Below, in pieces: positions 11,459 through 24,322 of a stretch of DNA of 64,000 nucleotides. The notes beneath the pieces are model-generated. The model ran no database searches, was not told the origin of the DNA, and saw nothing but the letters and a program-made list of their open reading frames with translations. Made by a program: the position numbers and the translations under genes. This DNA comes from Camellia lanceoleosa (lineage: Eukaryota; Streptophyta; Magnoliopsida; Ericales; Theaceae), in contig CM045761.1 in assembly GCA_025200525.1 (NCBI GenBank), positions 45,578,190-45,642,189 of the forward strand, given 5' to 3'. Numbering within the stretch: position 1 is the stretch's first letter; each line of letters opens with the position of its first letter.

Positions 11459-12659
11459 TGTTGGAAATGGTTATAAATTCTGGGTAAAATCAGAATTTTT
11501 TTCTAAGTTTGGTCTAATTTTTAGGTGGGCCCCGTGCATCGATTTACACGGGTCAAAGTGGTAACGCGTTCTATGCCGCGTCGTGATTCACGTGGTATAT
11601 TTGGTTGCTTAAAACCATTACCGAGTGAATAGGAAATTGAAGCCAAAGTGTGCTCCATGGAAATGGAGTTTTGGTGAAAATTCCTTATTGCTTGAATAAG
11701 GCTTGTCCCACATTGATTTGGTGGGAGGTTTTGAGAGGGTTTATAAGGCATGGGTTTGATACTTGGGGTGTGCCCCAAGGGGTACCCAAGTGTTTTAGAG
11801 GGAGAGGTTATGGGCAAAATGGGCTAGACCCATTGGACCCAAAATCACCTTATCGCCGCCGTCCGGCTTGGCTTAAGCGCTGGTTGGGTTGGGCTTGTTC
11901 GGCCCAATACTAATCTTTTTGGGCCAAAAACATTTGAATTTAATCCATAATTCAAATTAAACTGGGTCCAAACAAAGCCCTTCCCGTTTTCAAACAGAAT
12001 TAAACTGGTTTGGCATTTTGGTGCCCTTCCCGTTTTTATCTGTTTGAATATTTAACCAACAGATTCAAATCTGTTGAAGTTCAAACCCAACAGGTTTCAT
12101 ACCTGTTCAATTCAAATCCTACAGCCACCTTAACATCTATAAATAGACCAGCCTCCCATTTGGATTTACACACCAATTTTCGTATTCCATCTCTGCTTTA
12201 AATCTCTGCCATATTGCTGCATTTTATTTCTGAAAGAAAGAGTGTAAACACTTAGTGTGTTCGACGAACAATTAAATTGTAGTGCTGCATTTAATTGTTG
12301 ATAAGATCATTTCATCCTGGGAGATAGACGTCCAAATTCTTAAAGCACCGTGGAGAGGACGAATCTGTCTTAAGGACACAGTGTTAAACACTGGACTTGA
12401 TCAGAAAGTTATTTGAAGAATTTAACCAAGTAAGTTGATTAAATTATTTTCTGTTTTTATTTGTTTATTAAAATCAGATTTTAATTTTGTTTTTGTAACA
12501 AAATAAAATCTGTTTTTATTTGTTTTATTTTATTTTTATTTTGAGTTTGATTTTTGTAATCAAACAAATTCTCTCATTTTCTTTATTTCTTTAAATTCTA
12601 ATTGTTGTTTTGTACACAATAGAATTAAATCGTTTAAATATAGTGAAGATTGTCCTACA
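11459..12659 (+). mobile_element. 1.2-kb solo LTR, probably copia
   Basis: TGTTGGAAATGG at the start and TGTCCTACA at the end, flanked by perfect 5-bp duplications CATAA at 11454-11458 and 12660-12664. TATAAATA at 12138-12145 marks the U3/R promoter. There is no second LTR and no gag or pol, so this is a recombined solo LTR of 1201 bp. The TGTTGGA start suggests Ty1/copia, but superfamily is not proven without internal sequence. Confidence 0.88.
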
Positions 12660-12664
12660 CATAA

Positions 12665-13517
12665 TAAAGGAGAAATTTCAGATCAGGATATAACTTTAAA
12701 AATAATTATAAATTAATGGTAAATTTTATTAATATTAATAATTAAAAGTGATATTTACACACAAGTCATAATTTATGAACTTATACTTTATTAAGTCGTA
12801 ATTAAGATTTTTTGGGCCTTCAAGTCCTATTAAATTTTTAATACTCGGAATTACCCTTCAAATAATGATTGTTCATCATTTATGATTATCTATAAAGGAA
12901 TATAATGATTTCATATTTATTTTGATTTTCAAAATTTTAAAATATCAACTTTCAAATTGAAAAAATTATAAAAAAAATTATGTGCAAAATTCAAAAAATT
13001 AAATTTTTTTTTGTGTAAAACTGAAAATTTTATAAAGGAGCATGGTGATGGAACATTGATGTGCAAAACTATATAAAAAAAAAAAAATGAAAAATTGATA
13101 ATGTTCTTAGTCTTAAAACTGGAAAAAACTAATAATGTTCTCAGTTTTATTGGATAGTTAAATCAAACTAATAAGTAAAAGTGCAAAAACGTTTAATTTC
13201 ATACTTTTTTTCCCCTCGTTATTGAAATAATTATCTGGAACATTACTATGCAAAAATGTTCTTGGTTTTAAAAATTAGTATAAAAATTGATTATATTTTT
13301 AATTTTACTAAATAGGACTTATTAGTTCAAAATTTTTTAGATAGAAATATTATTCAATCCGCTAATCTACTCAAAACCGTTCAAACCACAATTTATCAAT
13401 TCGTAAATCCACTAATCCACTATTCAATTTATAATTTTATTTTTAAACAGTCTGAATTGTACCACACACACCCCTAGTCATACCCCTTAATGATATCATC
13501 ATTCCTTTTAAATGTTT
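12665..13517. other. Gene-free AT-rich stretch
   Basis: No gene or mobile-element boundary seen. Confidence 0.5.
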
Positions 13518-14375
13518 CATGCCTTGGGAGTATTTTTTTTTTCTATTTTTTTTTTAAAAAAAAAAAACCCCATATGCATGTTTCTTATCACAAATCAAAA
13601 CATCAGAAGGGACAGAAATGTCACCTCAATTGTAAAGTGTGAAATGTTTTCAACAGAAACCCTCCTTTGGCATACCCCCTAATAATATGTTCCACGGTTG
13701 TGATACAGAGCCCAAAATTCTCGAGCTTGAATTTGTTCCAAATTTAAAATGATGTCGTTTTAAAATATATATATATATATATATTTTTTTCTTTTTTCTT
13801 TCTCATTGTTTTGAAGATGAAGAATAAGCAAAAGAAAAAGAAGAAGAAGAAGAGAGAAGAGGAAGAAGAAAAAAAAAATTAATTTTTTTCCCCCATTCAG
13901 ATCAGATCCACATCAACATCTTCATCAACACAGTACCATCATCAACAACAACATCTTCATCAACATCATCATCATCAACAGATCATCATCAGCCCCTCCA
14001 AAAAAAAAAGATCTGCAGCAGATCATCATCACCAAAAAATTCAACTGACGGTTCAAATTCGATGATCTTTCTCCTCCGCCATCACCGTCTTCTTCTCTTC
14101 CTCATCCTTCTCCCCATCTTTTCTCCTTGTTCTCTCTTTCTCTTCCTCTTCTCTTCTCTCCTTTCTCTCTCTTGTCTTTGTGTTTCTCTCTCTTGCCTCT
14201 GTGTTCAAAAGGAAAAAAAAGAAAAAAAAAAGAAAAAAAAAAATGAAACCCAAAACGACGTCGTTTTGGGTTTCGAGCCAAATTCGAGCCATTGATTTCG
14301 GGCCCTCAAATAATTTTCATATGCTCCATGCCTTGGGAGTACATTTTTTTTTTTACACCACATATGCATGTTTCA
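13518..14375. repeat. Segment flanked by ~55-bp direct repeats
   Basis: Both 13518-13583 and 14325-14375 read ATGCCTTGGGAGTA, then a T-run, then CATATGCATGTTTC. Between them lie an (AT)n tract, GAA/AAG and CATCAT simple repeats, a CT-rich block, and the palindrome AAACGACGTCGTTTT near 14253. The CT-rich block opens chance reading frames but shows no protein signal. Confidence 0.5.
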
Positions 14376-16812
14376 AAGGCCTCCTAGTTTAGGCAACATT
14401 TTTATTTTTTATAAAAAGATATATTATAAAAAATAAAAAAAAATGATACAATAATTTATAATAATTTTTTTAATAAATTACATTTAAATATATAGTTAGA
14501 TTCTTGAGATTACAATCTTATCTTAAACAATATATAATAAACAAATCCTTTAAATATATAGTATTATACAAATATTTTTCTATCAACTTCTTATTTCAAT
14601 TTTTCATAATCTGTACATGTATTACAATTGGAGGTATGAAATTAATTACGCAATTATACAATTTTATTTAATAATTTATCTCATAATTCAAATTTATTAA
14701 ACTCACTATTGCATATTATTTTGTATATTATTGGTGTAAGAATTCATTAATATCAATATGTAATATATTTTTATACATTAAAAGTTGTTGAATCTCATTT
14801 CATGTACCATGAATATATTACATGATAAAAAATATAACATTAGTCATTAATATATTTTCATTTATGTAGAAAATGTAGTTTTTTTAAAGAAAATTGAATG
14901 ATATTGTAGCTTAATATTTCGATCGATATATGAATTTCATAATTGTTTCCATGATGTTCATAGATTCATGTTTATAAATGTTTGTAGGGTCACTTCCATG
15001 AAACTTTCGTGTTACATAATTTATTATGGCATCTGTAAGTAATCAGCATATAACAAAAATTGATTGAAACTTTTTATTTGATATACTTACTTTCTGCATC
15101 ATTGAGTTGCTGCAATAATGTTTGGATATTGTTTTTTTTTTTTTCCTTTTAATTTGACTAAAATGTGTGAATGAGGTACATTATTTTTCTTAAATTTCCC
15201 AATAGATAAGACAATTCATAAGCAATAGATCTTCTATAATTTTTGTTTTACCATTTTCTTGTTTTTCTTCTTACTCACTATTATAACTTATTGTAATAAA
15301 AATATTTTGACAAGAGTTTGAGACAATATCTTATTGTTATGAATTTCAAAATCCATTTCCCCTCAATAATATGATTTTTTCTGTGAGGGAGGAAAAATAC
15401 AATCATTGTCGTGATGTAGGTGTTATGGATATTTGTTTGTATGACATATATGTATATATGTATTGAACATAAGTTGATAGGAGAACAATACACAATTTCA
15501 CAATTTTTTTCTTAACAAACATAACTATATTAACAAAGCGATACATATTAGAAAATTAAAGTATCCGATGGTAATAGCATTACAAATTGACAATGTATGA
15601 ATACAATAATATATATTAGTTTATATTTATATATTTATATATGTAGACATTGACATATAAAAGATATCACAAAATTAATATATGAAATCTTTTGTAACAA
15701 TATAATACAGGTAACAATGAGAAGTTAATTATTCACAATTAAATAGTTGGTCATAATGTAAATGTTTAGTGTTATATTTTTGTGTGTATGTACCATTTTT
15801 TTAATTAGATTATTAAATTCACATAAAAATTGAAAGGAATTTGTGAATAATTTATATAAAATTAGAGATTAGTGAAGAAAGATTTTAAAAAAGAAAAAAA
15901 AAAGAGGTTTATAATTGGTTTAATTTTTTTTTTCAAATTTTTGTTTTGAATTTTTTGGTTTTTATATTTTCTGTCTTTGACACTGTTTTTTTTTTTAATT
16001 TTAATAAACCTTTTATTTTCTTTATAGATTCACTTAATTTAATACTTTTTTATTTTTTAATTTTACTTTTAGATTTAGATTCACTTAATTTGAACACACT
16101 TAGAAAATAATTTGTTGTGTATTCTTTTTGAAACTTTTTTTTAATAATAATAATAAAACAGTAAATGTTTGAATTTATAAATTTTCTTACTAATATTTTA
16201 CTTTTTAATTCTATTTAGATTATTAAATATTAGACTTTCATGTAAAAGTATAATTTAAATATAAAATATAAAGAAATTATAGTATTTTTAATTACTAAAA
16301 CTGAGAAAATATGAAAAATCAAAAACTAAAAAATAAAACCAACAAAAGTGATTATTGTTTATAATTTTGAAATCATACATTAGTTATTAAAGTACCATGT
16401 GAAATATTATAATTCATAAAATATAATTTAAACAAAAAGAAAATGTATGAAGATAACTTGCGAATTTTTGAGATGCAACATAAATCTCTATTTTAAAAAT
16501 ACATGCTCTTTCCGCTGTCTAGATTTGAACAAATGCATATAACTTTAAGATTCAATCAAAATTATTCACAGTGATTTGATCCATGATGAACAATTGTAAT
16601 TATTATATATCAGTATAGAGGCAGACATTGAAAATAAGAAAGAATAATTTTTTTTTTCTTCAATCATCATCAATCTAAAAAGTAAGGAGATGATTTATAT
16701 ATATATATAAGAAGAGAGACGATTTGTTTATATTTATATAGGACTCTTGAAGATAAATATATCGTTTTTGGATATTTATCTCAAAAAATAAAAAGATAGT
16801 TGGTTTATAAGG
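14376..16812. other. Duplicated block B, copy 1, gene-free
   Basis: AT-rich non-coding host DNA. From about 14480 it aligns with the 37365-38165 + 56851-58150 paralogue. It preserves uninterrupted versions of the sites where copy 2 carries the solo LTR (near 15590) and a MITE (near 15411). Confidence 0.7.
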
Positions 16813-17465
16813 GTAACACGGCCTTTCAAATTGTTTTGCCTTCGACCCCAAAAAAATAAAACTTAAGACTATTGATTTAAAATTAAACTTATGGCATGAA
16901 TGACTTTTAGTTGTTTATTGGGCTTTGTCTCACTAGCCAGAATTGCAGTTGGGCCTCAAATGTGATTGTGGGCATCCCGTTGTGGTTTCCAAATGGGCCT
17001 TAGTAACATAGAGGCTTAGTAGTTTGAGCAAAATCAGCGGCCCTAGCCAATTTTAAATACTCCTCGCCTAATTTTTTAATATAAAATTGGGCCTGATCAA
17101 GCCGTGGGCCTCAGGCTCAAGTTTAATCTTCAAAGATAAAAGCCCAGGTCCCACCCAATGGAGTCCGAGCCCAATCAATTCGAGCCCTCTGCTTGGGGAA
17201 ATTATAGACTATTCTTGGATTATCACGTGTCCGTACTCTTAATCAATCATAATTTATTCTGCCTCCTTATGTTCCTCAATCACCCAACATAATATTCCAC
17301 CTACCCACCTTCTCTACTAATCACAATACTATAGAATACTATGTGTCTATATTTCGGAATTACTGAATAATTACTTTACGCTTGGCTTAGCACAAATTTA
17401 TAGGTCTAATAGGAGCCCGCTAAGCTCCCAAAAAAAAAAAAGAAGAAGTCTTTGTATGATGGGGC
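16813..17465. other. Gene-free stretch, moderately GC
   Basis: Less AT-rich than its surroundings, with several GGGCCT/GGGCTT motifs between 16918 and 17190. I find no reading frame or repeat boundary. Confidence 0.4.
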
Positions 17466-18795
17466 ATGTTTGGTATAATTTATTATAAATTAAAAACTCA
17501 AAATCAAAAAGTAAAAGTTCAAAGCATTCCTTCTTTCAACTTTTAGATAATTACGTTTTTGTTTTAACTTATAAAAAAATAGTTTCGCTAGCTAGCTCGA
17601 ATATTGGCCCGAACGAATTGGTATTGGTTGTTCTAGTCTTTAGTCCAGTTGCCCAAACCCTATGTGAAGCCCACGCCTTTACAAAACAAAGAAAGAGAAG
17701 AGAGATGAGAGAAGACTACAAATCATTTTTCTCTGAGAGTTGAGCGACCTAGTAGAAATGGTCGAGCGACTACCGTTGACCACCAACTTGGGTGTTCACT
17801 GACGATGACGACAACCACCGCTGACCACCGACCTTGGTAGACCACCATCCACCACTCTTCAATTTCTCTGTTTTCTCAGGAAAATTCGACCTTGACCCAC
17901 CAAGAACAAAGCCTCCCCTGTCAAGCAAATCTCAAACCTCTCTCTTTTCTCTTCTTCTCTGTTCTTTTTTTAACCCAAACTCATAATCAAAATCAAAACC
18001 CAAAATTAAAACCAAACCCAAAATCAAACCTACAACTACTAATCTCTTTCCTCATCCTCATTCTTCTCTTCTGAACCCAAAATCAAAATTAAAATCCAAA
18101 ATCAAAACCAAACCCACAGCCACAACTACAAATCAAAATCAAAACTGAAATTAGACAAAATCAAACCCGGATCTATTGACACAATCGTAGATCGTGGTTC
18201 CTCACTCTCCGGTGAAATTGAATCAGAATTTGCAAACTCTCTCACTTGTTCTCTCTTTACACTTCTCTCACAGTATATGTGTGTGACTGTCTCTAGACTT
18301 CTCTCACAATATGTGTGTGACTGTGCAATAGAAAATACTTTATGATTCTCTCAACCTTATCTGCAAGAAATTTCAAAAATTAAATCTAGTACACACAGAT
18401 TTTCTCTTCTAATCTTCCTCTTATTTCTTTCTTTCTTTATTTTTTTTTGCCAGTGGATCTCACTCTTATTTCTTGTACTCTAAATTTTTTGGTATAAACT
18501 GTTAGAAGAATATTGCGAAAAGAAATTAAAGAAGATTAAAGAAATTAAGATTACTGGTTGATGAGAAAGGGATGAGCAAGAGGGTTTTGAAGAGTTGAGA
18601 GCGAGTAAGATTGTTAGGTCTGCGAAAGAGAGATAGAGAGGAGAGACAAAAGGTTAATGTGCATACATAAGTAATGGAGAGAGAGAGACTGTCAACATTT
18701 TTGGGCCATTCAGAGGGTTTATATTCGAGCTACTAAGCTTTATTCTAACAAAAATTGTCTAATAAGTTATAAGTCAAACTTGTACCAAATAGTCT
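17466..18795. mobile_element. Candidate TIR element, non-autonomous
   Basis: The left end has ATGTTTGGTATAA and, 130 bp in, TAGCTCGAATAT. The right end carries the inverse: ATATTCGAGCTA near 18722 and TTGTACCAAATAG near 18780. The interior is about 1 kb with CT-rich and AAAATCAAAACC-type low-complexity stretches. No transposase and no clear target duplication were found. Confidence 0.4.
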
Positions 18796-19883
18796 AATAA
18801 GACATTTAAAATTTCGAATTAAAAAAAAAAATTATATAGGAAGAAGAGGTGAAAACTAAAGAGACAAAGACTTATTTTGAGAAGTTAGTTAAAAATCAAA
18901 AATTTTTTTTTTTTTCGAGTTACATCATTTTTTTTTTTTTACATTTTTTTTTTAAAATGATTAAAAAAATTAAAAATTAATTTTTAACTCCTCAAAATAA
19001 ACCAAAGTGAGAGAAAAAGGAGACAGTCAGTGCTGAGCTCTCTAAAAGAAAATTAGGAACGTTGTCAAACTTGTCGAGTCCTAGAAAATGTGTTAATTGT
19101 TGTCAGTCAAACTAACAGGTAAACGTAGTTCAACCCAAAAAAAACAAAAAAAACAAAAAAACTAACAGTTAAACGATGCGGTTGTACTATTCACAACTTT
19201 CAGGTTTGGTTTGGGAACATGCTATTTTAGTAATTTTTAGGCTTTTTACGAAAAGGTGTGCAGAAAAGTAGAGAGGTGATGTGATGTGTTTTAGTTGACT
19301 TTTTGACTTTTTGGCTATTTTAGCCACTTCCCAAACACAGCTTCACTCATTTTTACTTTATATATATATTTATTGTTATATCTACATATTATCTATATTA
19401 ATTTTAATTATTTAAATTTAACTAAAAAAAATCAATATAATTATACTAAACTTATAAAATTTGTTATATTTTCTTCTAAATTTCAAGAATGGTCGGTGGA
19501 GAATGCTTACTGATACCGAATCTCTTCCTCTTGTCTCTCTTTCATTCTATTTTCAATTATATTAATGCTATGATCCCAAAAATATTTTATCTCGAATTTT
19601 ACATAGAAATAATAAACTATGACTCAAATTCATTTTATACTTAGATCTATATTACACCAATTCAATCTCTACTACAAAAACACTCTACTCAAAAAAATCT
19701 GGGACAAAGAATCTGGTCATAACATTTTTGTTTCAGTGAAATAGTGACGGACATTCCATTACTAAACATCTATTGAAACTTCTATTAATTACTAATTTGC
19801 ATTTTTGTTTCAGTGAAATAGTGACGGGCGGTGGCAGTCCATTAGTAAACATCTATTGAAGCTTCTATTAATTCTAGGACTCT
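18796..19883. other. Gene-free stretch with small repeats
   Basis: It contains a MITE of about 130 bp (19205-19336, ends GTTTGGGAACATG and CACTTCCCAAACAC inverted) and two direct copies of a ~75-bp unit with TTTGTTTCAGTGAAATAGTG (from about 19728 and 19804). No coding signal. Confidence 0.5.
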
Positions 19884-20383
19884 TTAACACTGTGTTTGGA
19901 TTGAGGGATTTGAAGAGAAAAGAAAAGAAATAGAGAGAAATGTATTTCTCTTCTTTGTTTGGTTATCTTAAGTGGAGAGAAATGGGAAGAAATAGAAAGA
20001 AATGGAGAGAAACTCATTTCTCTCATAACCCTTCTTTTCAATCTTCCCAAAAGTGGAGAGATTGGGAGAGAAAAGAAACTCATAAATGTTTATATTTTCA
20101 TAATACCAATTTTACCCCTATAAAAATAAAAGAAATAAAATGATTGAAAATATAAAAAGGTTATTTTGGTAATATAACATAAAATAATTTCTTTTCTTTT
20201 CTCTTAATGAAATCTAACCAAACAAGAAGGAGAGAAATCACAATCAGTTCTTTTCTTTTATTTCTTACTTATCCAAACAAAAAGGAGAGAAATTACAATC
20301 ATTTTTTTTCTTTTTTTTTCTCTTATTACTTAAGTAATCATTTCTTTTCTTTTCTCTCCTAAGTTACCAAACATAGCGTAACA
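19884..20383. mobile_element. MITE, about 500 bp
   Basis: Imperfect terminal inverted repeats: TTAACACTGTGTTTGGAT at the left, with ACCAAACATAGCGTAAC at the right as its inverse. The interior is built from AGAAAAGAAA/TTTCTCTC blocks that are also partly self-complementary, so a folded transcript would be a long hairpin. The opposing short reading frames here are low-complexity artefacts. Confidence 0.55.
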
Positions 20384-20709
20384 GTTTGGATGAAGGGGCT
20401 CTAGGTTGACTTTGGCAGTGGTGGGGTGGCTTGGCTATAATGGTTAGGAGAGTATTCCTACACCACAAGTTATTAGTTTTAAGATTGTGTATGCATCATT
20501 AATTTTTCGATGAAATTAAAAAATATATATAAAATATAATTATATTTTATTTATATTTTATTTATATATACTTTAAATTCTTATATAAATTTATAATTCC
20601 AACACAGTCTAAACAATTTTGATAATTCATTCGAATTTTAATTCTCAATTGTCTTCATCAAAGAAGATGAATGAGGACGAAAGGGCTATTTATGGCAAGA
20701 TATCCAATA
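20384..20709. other. Gene-free stretch
   Basis: Nothing recognisable beyond AT-rich sequence. A TGGCTTGGCTATAATGG motif at about 20430 vaguely resembles a tRNA A box. Confidence 0.4.
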
Positions 20710-21557
20710 TCTATACTATATATTAAGTAAAAAAAGATTTTTAACCCTAAGTCTTGTGAGAGCTTCAATCTTTCAATCTAAATTTTTTGATTTTTTGATT
20801 TAAAAAAAAAAAAAGCTTAGCATCTATTAACTTCTCCCAACTCCCAAGTCTTACCATCATAATAACACTTTAATGTATTAAGAACAAATATAAATTTTTT
20901 TTTTTTGAAATCCAACACATATGAATTCCTTGAAAAGTCCTAACACATATGATTATTATCCCTCATAATAACACTTTAATGCATTAAGAACAAGCATAAA
21001 AAAAATTCTTGAAAAGTCCAACACATGATTATTATCAAAATATTAAACTTTAATATAATATAAAAAAGGAAAAAAAAAAGACATTTAAAAACAAAAAAAG
21101 ACATTTAAAAATCGCAATTCACATATATAGAAAATTGTAAATATATTAAGGAAAATGGGGTTTCTAAACCCCAAACTTTGTGGGAGCTCCAATCTCTCAA
21201 TCTTAATTTTCTAAATTTTTGATTTAAAAAAAAAAAAAACCTTAGCATTTATTGATTTGGTCAAAATCCCTTGATCAGTATTTATTAACTTTTTTCAATC
21301 CACATACCTGCATTTATTGATTTGATCAAAATTTCTTATTAGCATTTAAAATCTCCTCGTACAAATAATTATAGATACAGCTCCTGTATAGTTACTGCAG
21401 TAGCATTTTTTATTTCTCCTGCACACTATGATTAGTGATAAGATTGTTAAATTATTTTTATAAAAAAATCCTAAACAACATAATTTATATATTAAAAAAA
21501 ATTTTAAAAAATATAAATATCTATATTATCCCGTGCATAACATGGGTAATAGGTTAG
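20710..21557 (+). mobile_element. Helitron pair, non-autonomous
   Basis: Starts TCTATACTATATATTAAG after an A, as plant Helitrons do. The 3' end has the hairpin CCCGTGCATAACATGGG (21530-21546), 11 bp before the end in GGTTAG. A second degenerate 5' end (ATATTAAGGAAAATGGGG) near 21143 shows that two elements are joined: an outer one without its own 3' hairpin and a ~415-bp one like 26525-26942. No Rep/helicase. Confidence 0.72.
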
Positions 21558-22243
21558 TCTATACTATATATTAAGCAAAAGAGGGTTTTTAACCCTAAGC
21601 CTTATGGGAGCTTCAATCTCCCAATCTAAATTTCTTGATTTTTTGGTTTAAAAAAAAAAAAAATCTTCGCATTTATTAACATCTCCTAACTCCCAAGTCT
21701 TACCCTCATAATAACACTTTAATGTATTAAGAACAAACATAAAAAAAAAAAAAAATTTGAAATCCAACATATATGAATTTTTTTTCGATAAGTAACACAC
21801 ACACAACACATATGAATTCATTGAAAAGTCCCAACACATATGATTATTATTCCTCATAGTAACACTTTAATGCATTAAGAACAAACATAAAAAAAATTTC
21901 TTGAAAAGTCCAACACATATGATTATTATCAAAATATTAAACTTTAATATAATATAATAAAATAAAAAGACATTTAATTCTTTGAAAACTCCAACACATA
22001 TAATTATTATCAAAATATTAAACTTTAATATAATATAAAAAAGGAAAAAAAGAAGACATTTAAAAAAATATATTTAAAAATCACAATTCACATATATAGA
22101 TAATTGTAAACACAATAAAATAGGAGGCATTCATGTCTACACTTTTTTTTTTTATAAGATCTCCTTCATTATAATAAGATAGCACTTTATTTCTCTCATC
22201 TTATAATCTATATATATATATTATATTATATATTATCTATCTA
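21558..22243 (+). mobile_element. Helitron, 3' hairpin missing
   Basis: Begins TCTATACTATATATTAAG directly after the previous element, so the two are head-to-tail with no spacer. The body, with repeated AACACTTTAATG(T/C)ATTAAG, matches 20710-21140 and 26943-27558. It runs into AT/TATC simple repeat without a recognisable terminal hairpin. Confidence 0.62.
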
Positions 22244-22792
22244 TCTATATCTATATATTAAGCAAAAGGGTCTTTTAAAACCCAAGGCTTCTGGAAGCTC
22301 CAACATGTCAATCATAATTTCCTGATTTTTTAATATTTTTTTAAAAAAATTGACTTGGTGATTGGTGATTGGTTCAAAAATTGTAATAATTACACTATTG
22401 ATTACAATAAACACTTAATTTATAATAATTACACTTATTAAATGAATAACGCAATAAATGAAATCCTAATTTCCTTACTTTTTGCATCCTCAAGAGACCC
22501 ATGTAATTATTATGTAAATGCCTCTTAAATAAATAAATAAACACTTATTAAATTCTTTCAAACTCCTCGGTCAAACCCCATGTATTTAATTTATATATTA
22601 TGTAATTATTGTGTAAATGCCTCTTAAATAAATAAATAAACATTTATTAAATTCTTTCAAACTCCTCGATCAAACCCCATGTATTTAATTTATATATTAT
22701 GTAATTATTGTGTAAATGCCTCTTAAATAAATAAATAAACACTTATTAAATTTTTTCAAACTCCTCGGTCAAACCCCATGTATTTAATTTAT
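22244..22792 (+). mobile_element. Helitron fragment with 99-bp tandem repeats
   Basis: A degenerate 5' end (TCTATATCTATATATTAAG) is followed by a body ending in three tandem 99-bp units starting at 22501, 22600 and 22699. Each unit runs from ATGTAATTATT to CCCCATGTATTTAATTTATA. It stops where an inverted relative begins. Confidence 0.62.
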
Positions 22793-23366
22793 ACTAGCCT
22801 ATCACCCGTGCTATGCACGTGATAATTATAGATATTTATATTTGTTTTCATTTTTTTTAATATATAAATTAAATACATGGGGTTTGACCGAGGAGTTTGA
22901 AAGAATTTAATAAGTGTTTATTTATTTATTTAAGAGGCATTTACACAATAATTACATGGGTCTCTTGGGGATGTAAAAAGTAAGGAAATTATGATTTCAT
23001 TTATTGCGTTATTCATTTAATAAGTGTAATTACTATAAATTAAATACATGGGGTTTGACCGAGGAGTTTGAAAAAATTTAATAAAGTGTTTGTTTATTTA
23101 TTTAAGAGGCATTTACACAATAATTATATGGGTATCTTGGGATACAAAAAGTAAGGAAATTAGGATTTCATTTATTGCGTTATTCATTTAATAAGTGTAA
23201 TTATTATAAATTAAGTTTTTATTGTAATCAATAGTGTAATTATTACAATCTTTGAACCAATCACCAATCAACAATCACCAAGTCAATTTTTTTTTTAAAA
23301 AAAATATTAAAAAATCAGATAATTAGGATTGACTTGTTGGAGCTTCCAATAGCCTTGGGTTTTAAA
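22793..23366 (-). mobile_element. Inverted Helitron copy
   Basis: On the minus strand the 3' end is CTAG at 22794-22797, preceded by a hairpin around 22804-22822. The body carries two copies of the ~180-bp module. The 5' end stops in GCCTTGGGTTTTAAA, lacking the terminal TCTATACT. It is opposed head-to-head to the next element. Confidence 0.65.
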
Positions 23367-23733
23367 TATATTAAAAAATCTTAATTTTCTGATTTTTTAA
23401 TATTTTTTTAAAAAAAAATTGACTTGGTGATTGGTGATTGGTTCAAAGATTGCAATAATTATACTATTGATTATAATAAACACTTAATTTATAATAATTA
23501 CACTTATTAAATGAATAACGCAATAAATGAAATCTTAATTTTCTTACTTTTTGCATCCCCAAGAGACCCACGTAATTATTGTGTAAATGCCTCTTAAATA
23601 AATAAATAAACACTTATTAAATTCTTTTAAATTCCTCGGTCAAACCCCATGTATTTAATTTATATATTAAAAAAAATGAAAACAATTATAAATATCTATA
23701 ATTATCCCGTGCATAGCACGGGTGATAGGCTAG
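23367..23733 (+). mobile_element. Helitron copy, partner of the inverted one
   Basis: Body matches the inverse of 22793-23366. It ends with a perfect CCCGTGCATAGCACGGG hairpin (about 23706-23722) and GATAGGCTAG at 23733. Its 5' terminus is missing at the junction. Confidence 0.68.
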
Positions 23734-24320
23734 TTATATATTAAGCAAAATGGGATTTTTAAACCCCAAGACCTGTGGGAGCTTCAATATTCCAATTTAA
23801 ATTTTCTATATTTTTTATTTTTTATTTAAAAAAAATCTCAACATTTATTGATTTGGTCAAAATCTCATGATCAGCATTTATTTAATTTTTTCAATCTACA
23901 TGTCTTTCCACATGCCTGCATTTATTGATTTGGTCAAAATTCCCTGATCAATATTAAAAATCCCTTCATACAAATAATTATAGATGCAATCTGTGTATAA
24001 TTACTGTAGCACCCTTTTCAACTTTTCCCATACACTATGGTTAATGATAAGATTGTTAAATTATTTTTGTAAAAAAATTTTAAAAACATAATTTATATAT
24101 TAAAAAAAATCTAAAACAAATATAAAATATCTATAATTATCCCGTGCATAGCACGGGTAATACCCTTTTCAACTTCTCTCATACACTATGGTTAATGATA
24201 AGATTGTTAAATTATTTTTATAAAAAATTTTAAAAAAACATAATTTATTTATTAAAAAAAATCTAAAATAGATATAAAATATCTATAATTATCCCATGCA
24301 TAACACGGGTGATATGCCAG
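23734..24320 (+). mobile_element. Helitron with duplicated 3' terminus
   Basis: 5' end truncated to TATATATTAAG. Two successive terminal hairpins (about 24140-24156 and 24291-24308) show that the last ~150 bp were duplicated in tandem. The final end is GATATGCCAG. Confidence 0.65.
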
Positions 24321-24322
24321 TA

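Larger units (their letters stand above)
6429..16812 (+). repeat. Host duplication, copy 1
   Basis: Direct-orientation paralogue of 33285-58150. Block A (6434 to about 9600) matches 33285 to about 36190, including the 80-aa gene, its TATA box and UTRs. Block B (about 14480-16812) matches about 37365-38165 followed by 56851-58150. Each copy carries its own insertions. The left limit of the homology is the LTR junction, so the original duplication may have extended further left. Confidence 0.85.

Noticed and set aside
14053..14295. Opposing open frames of 77-79 residues
   Set aside because: Produced by CT/GA low-complexity sequence.
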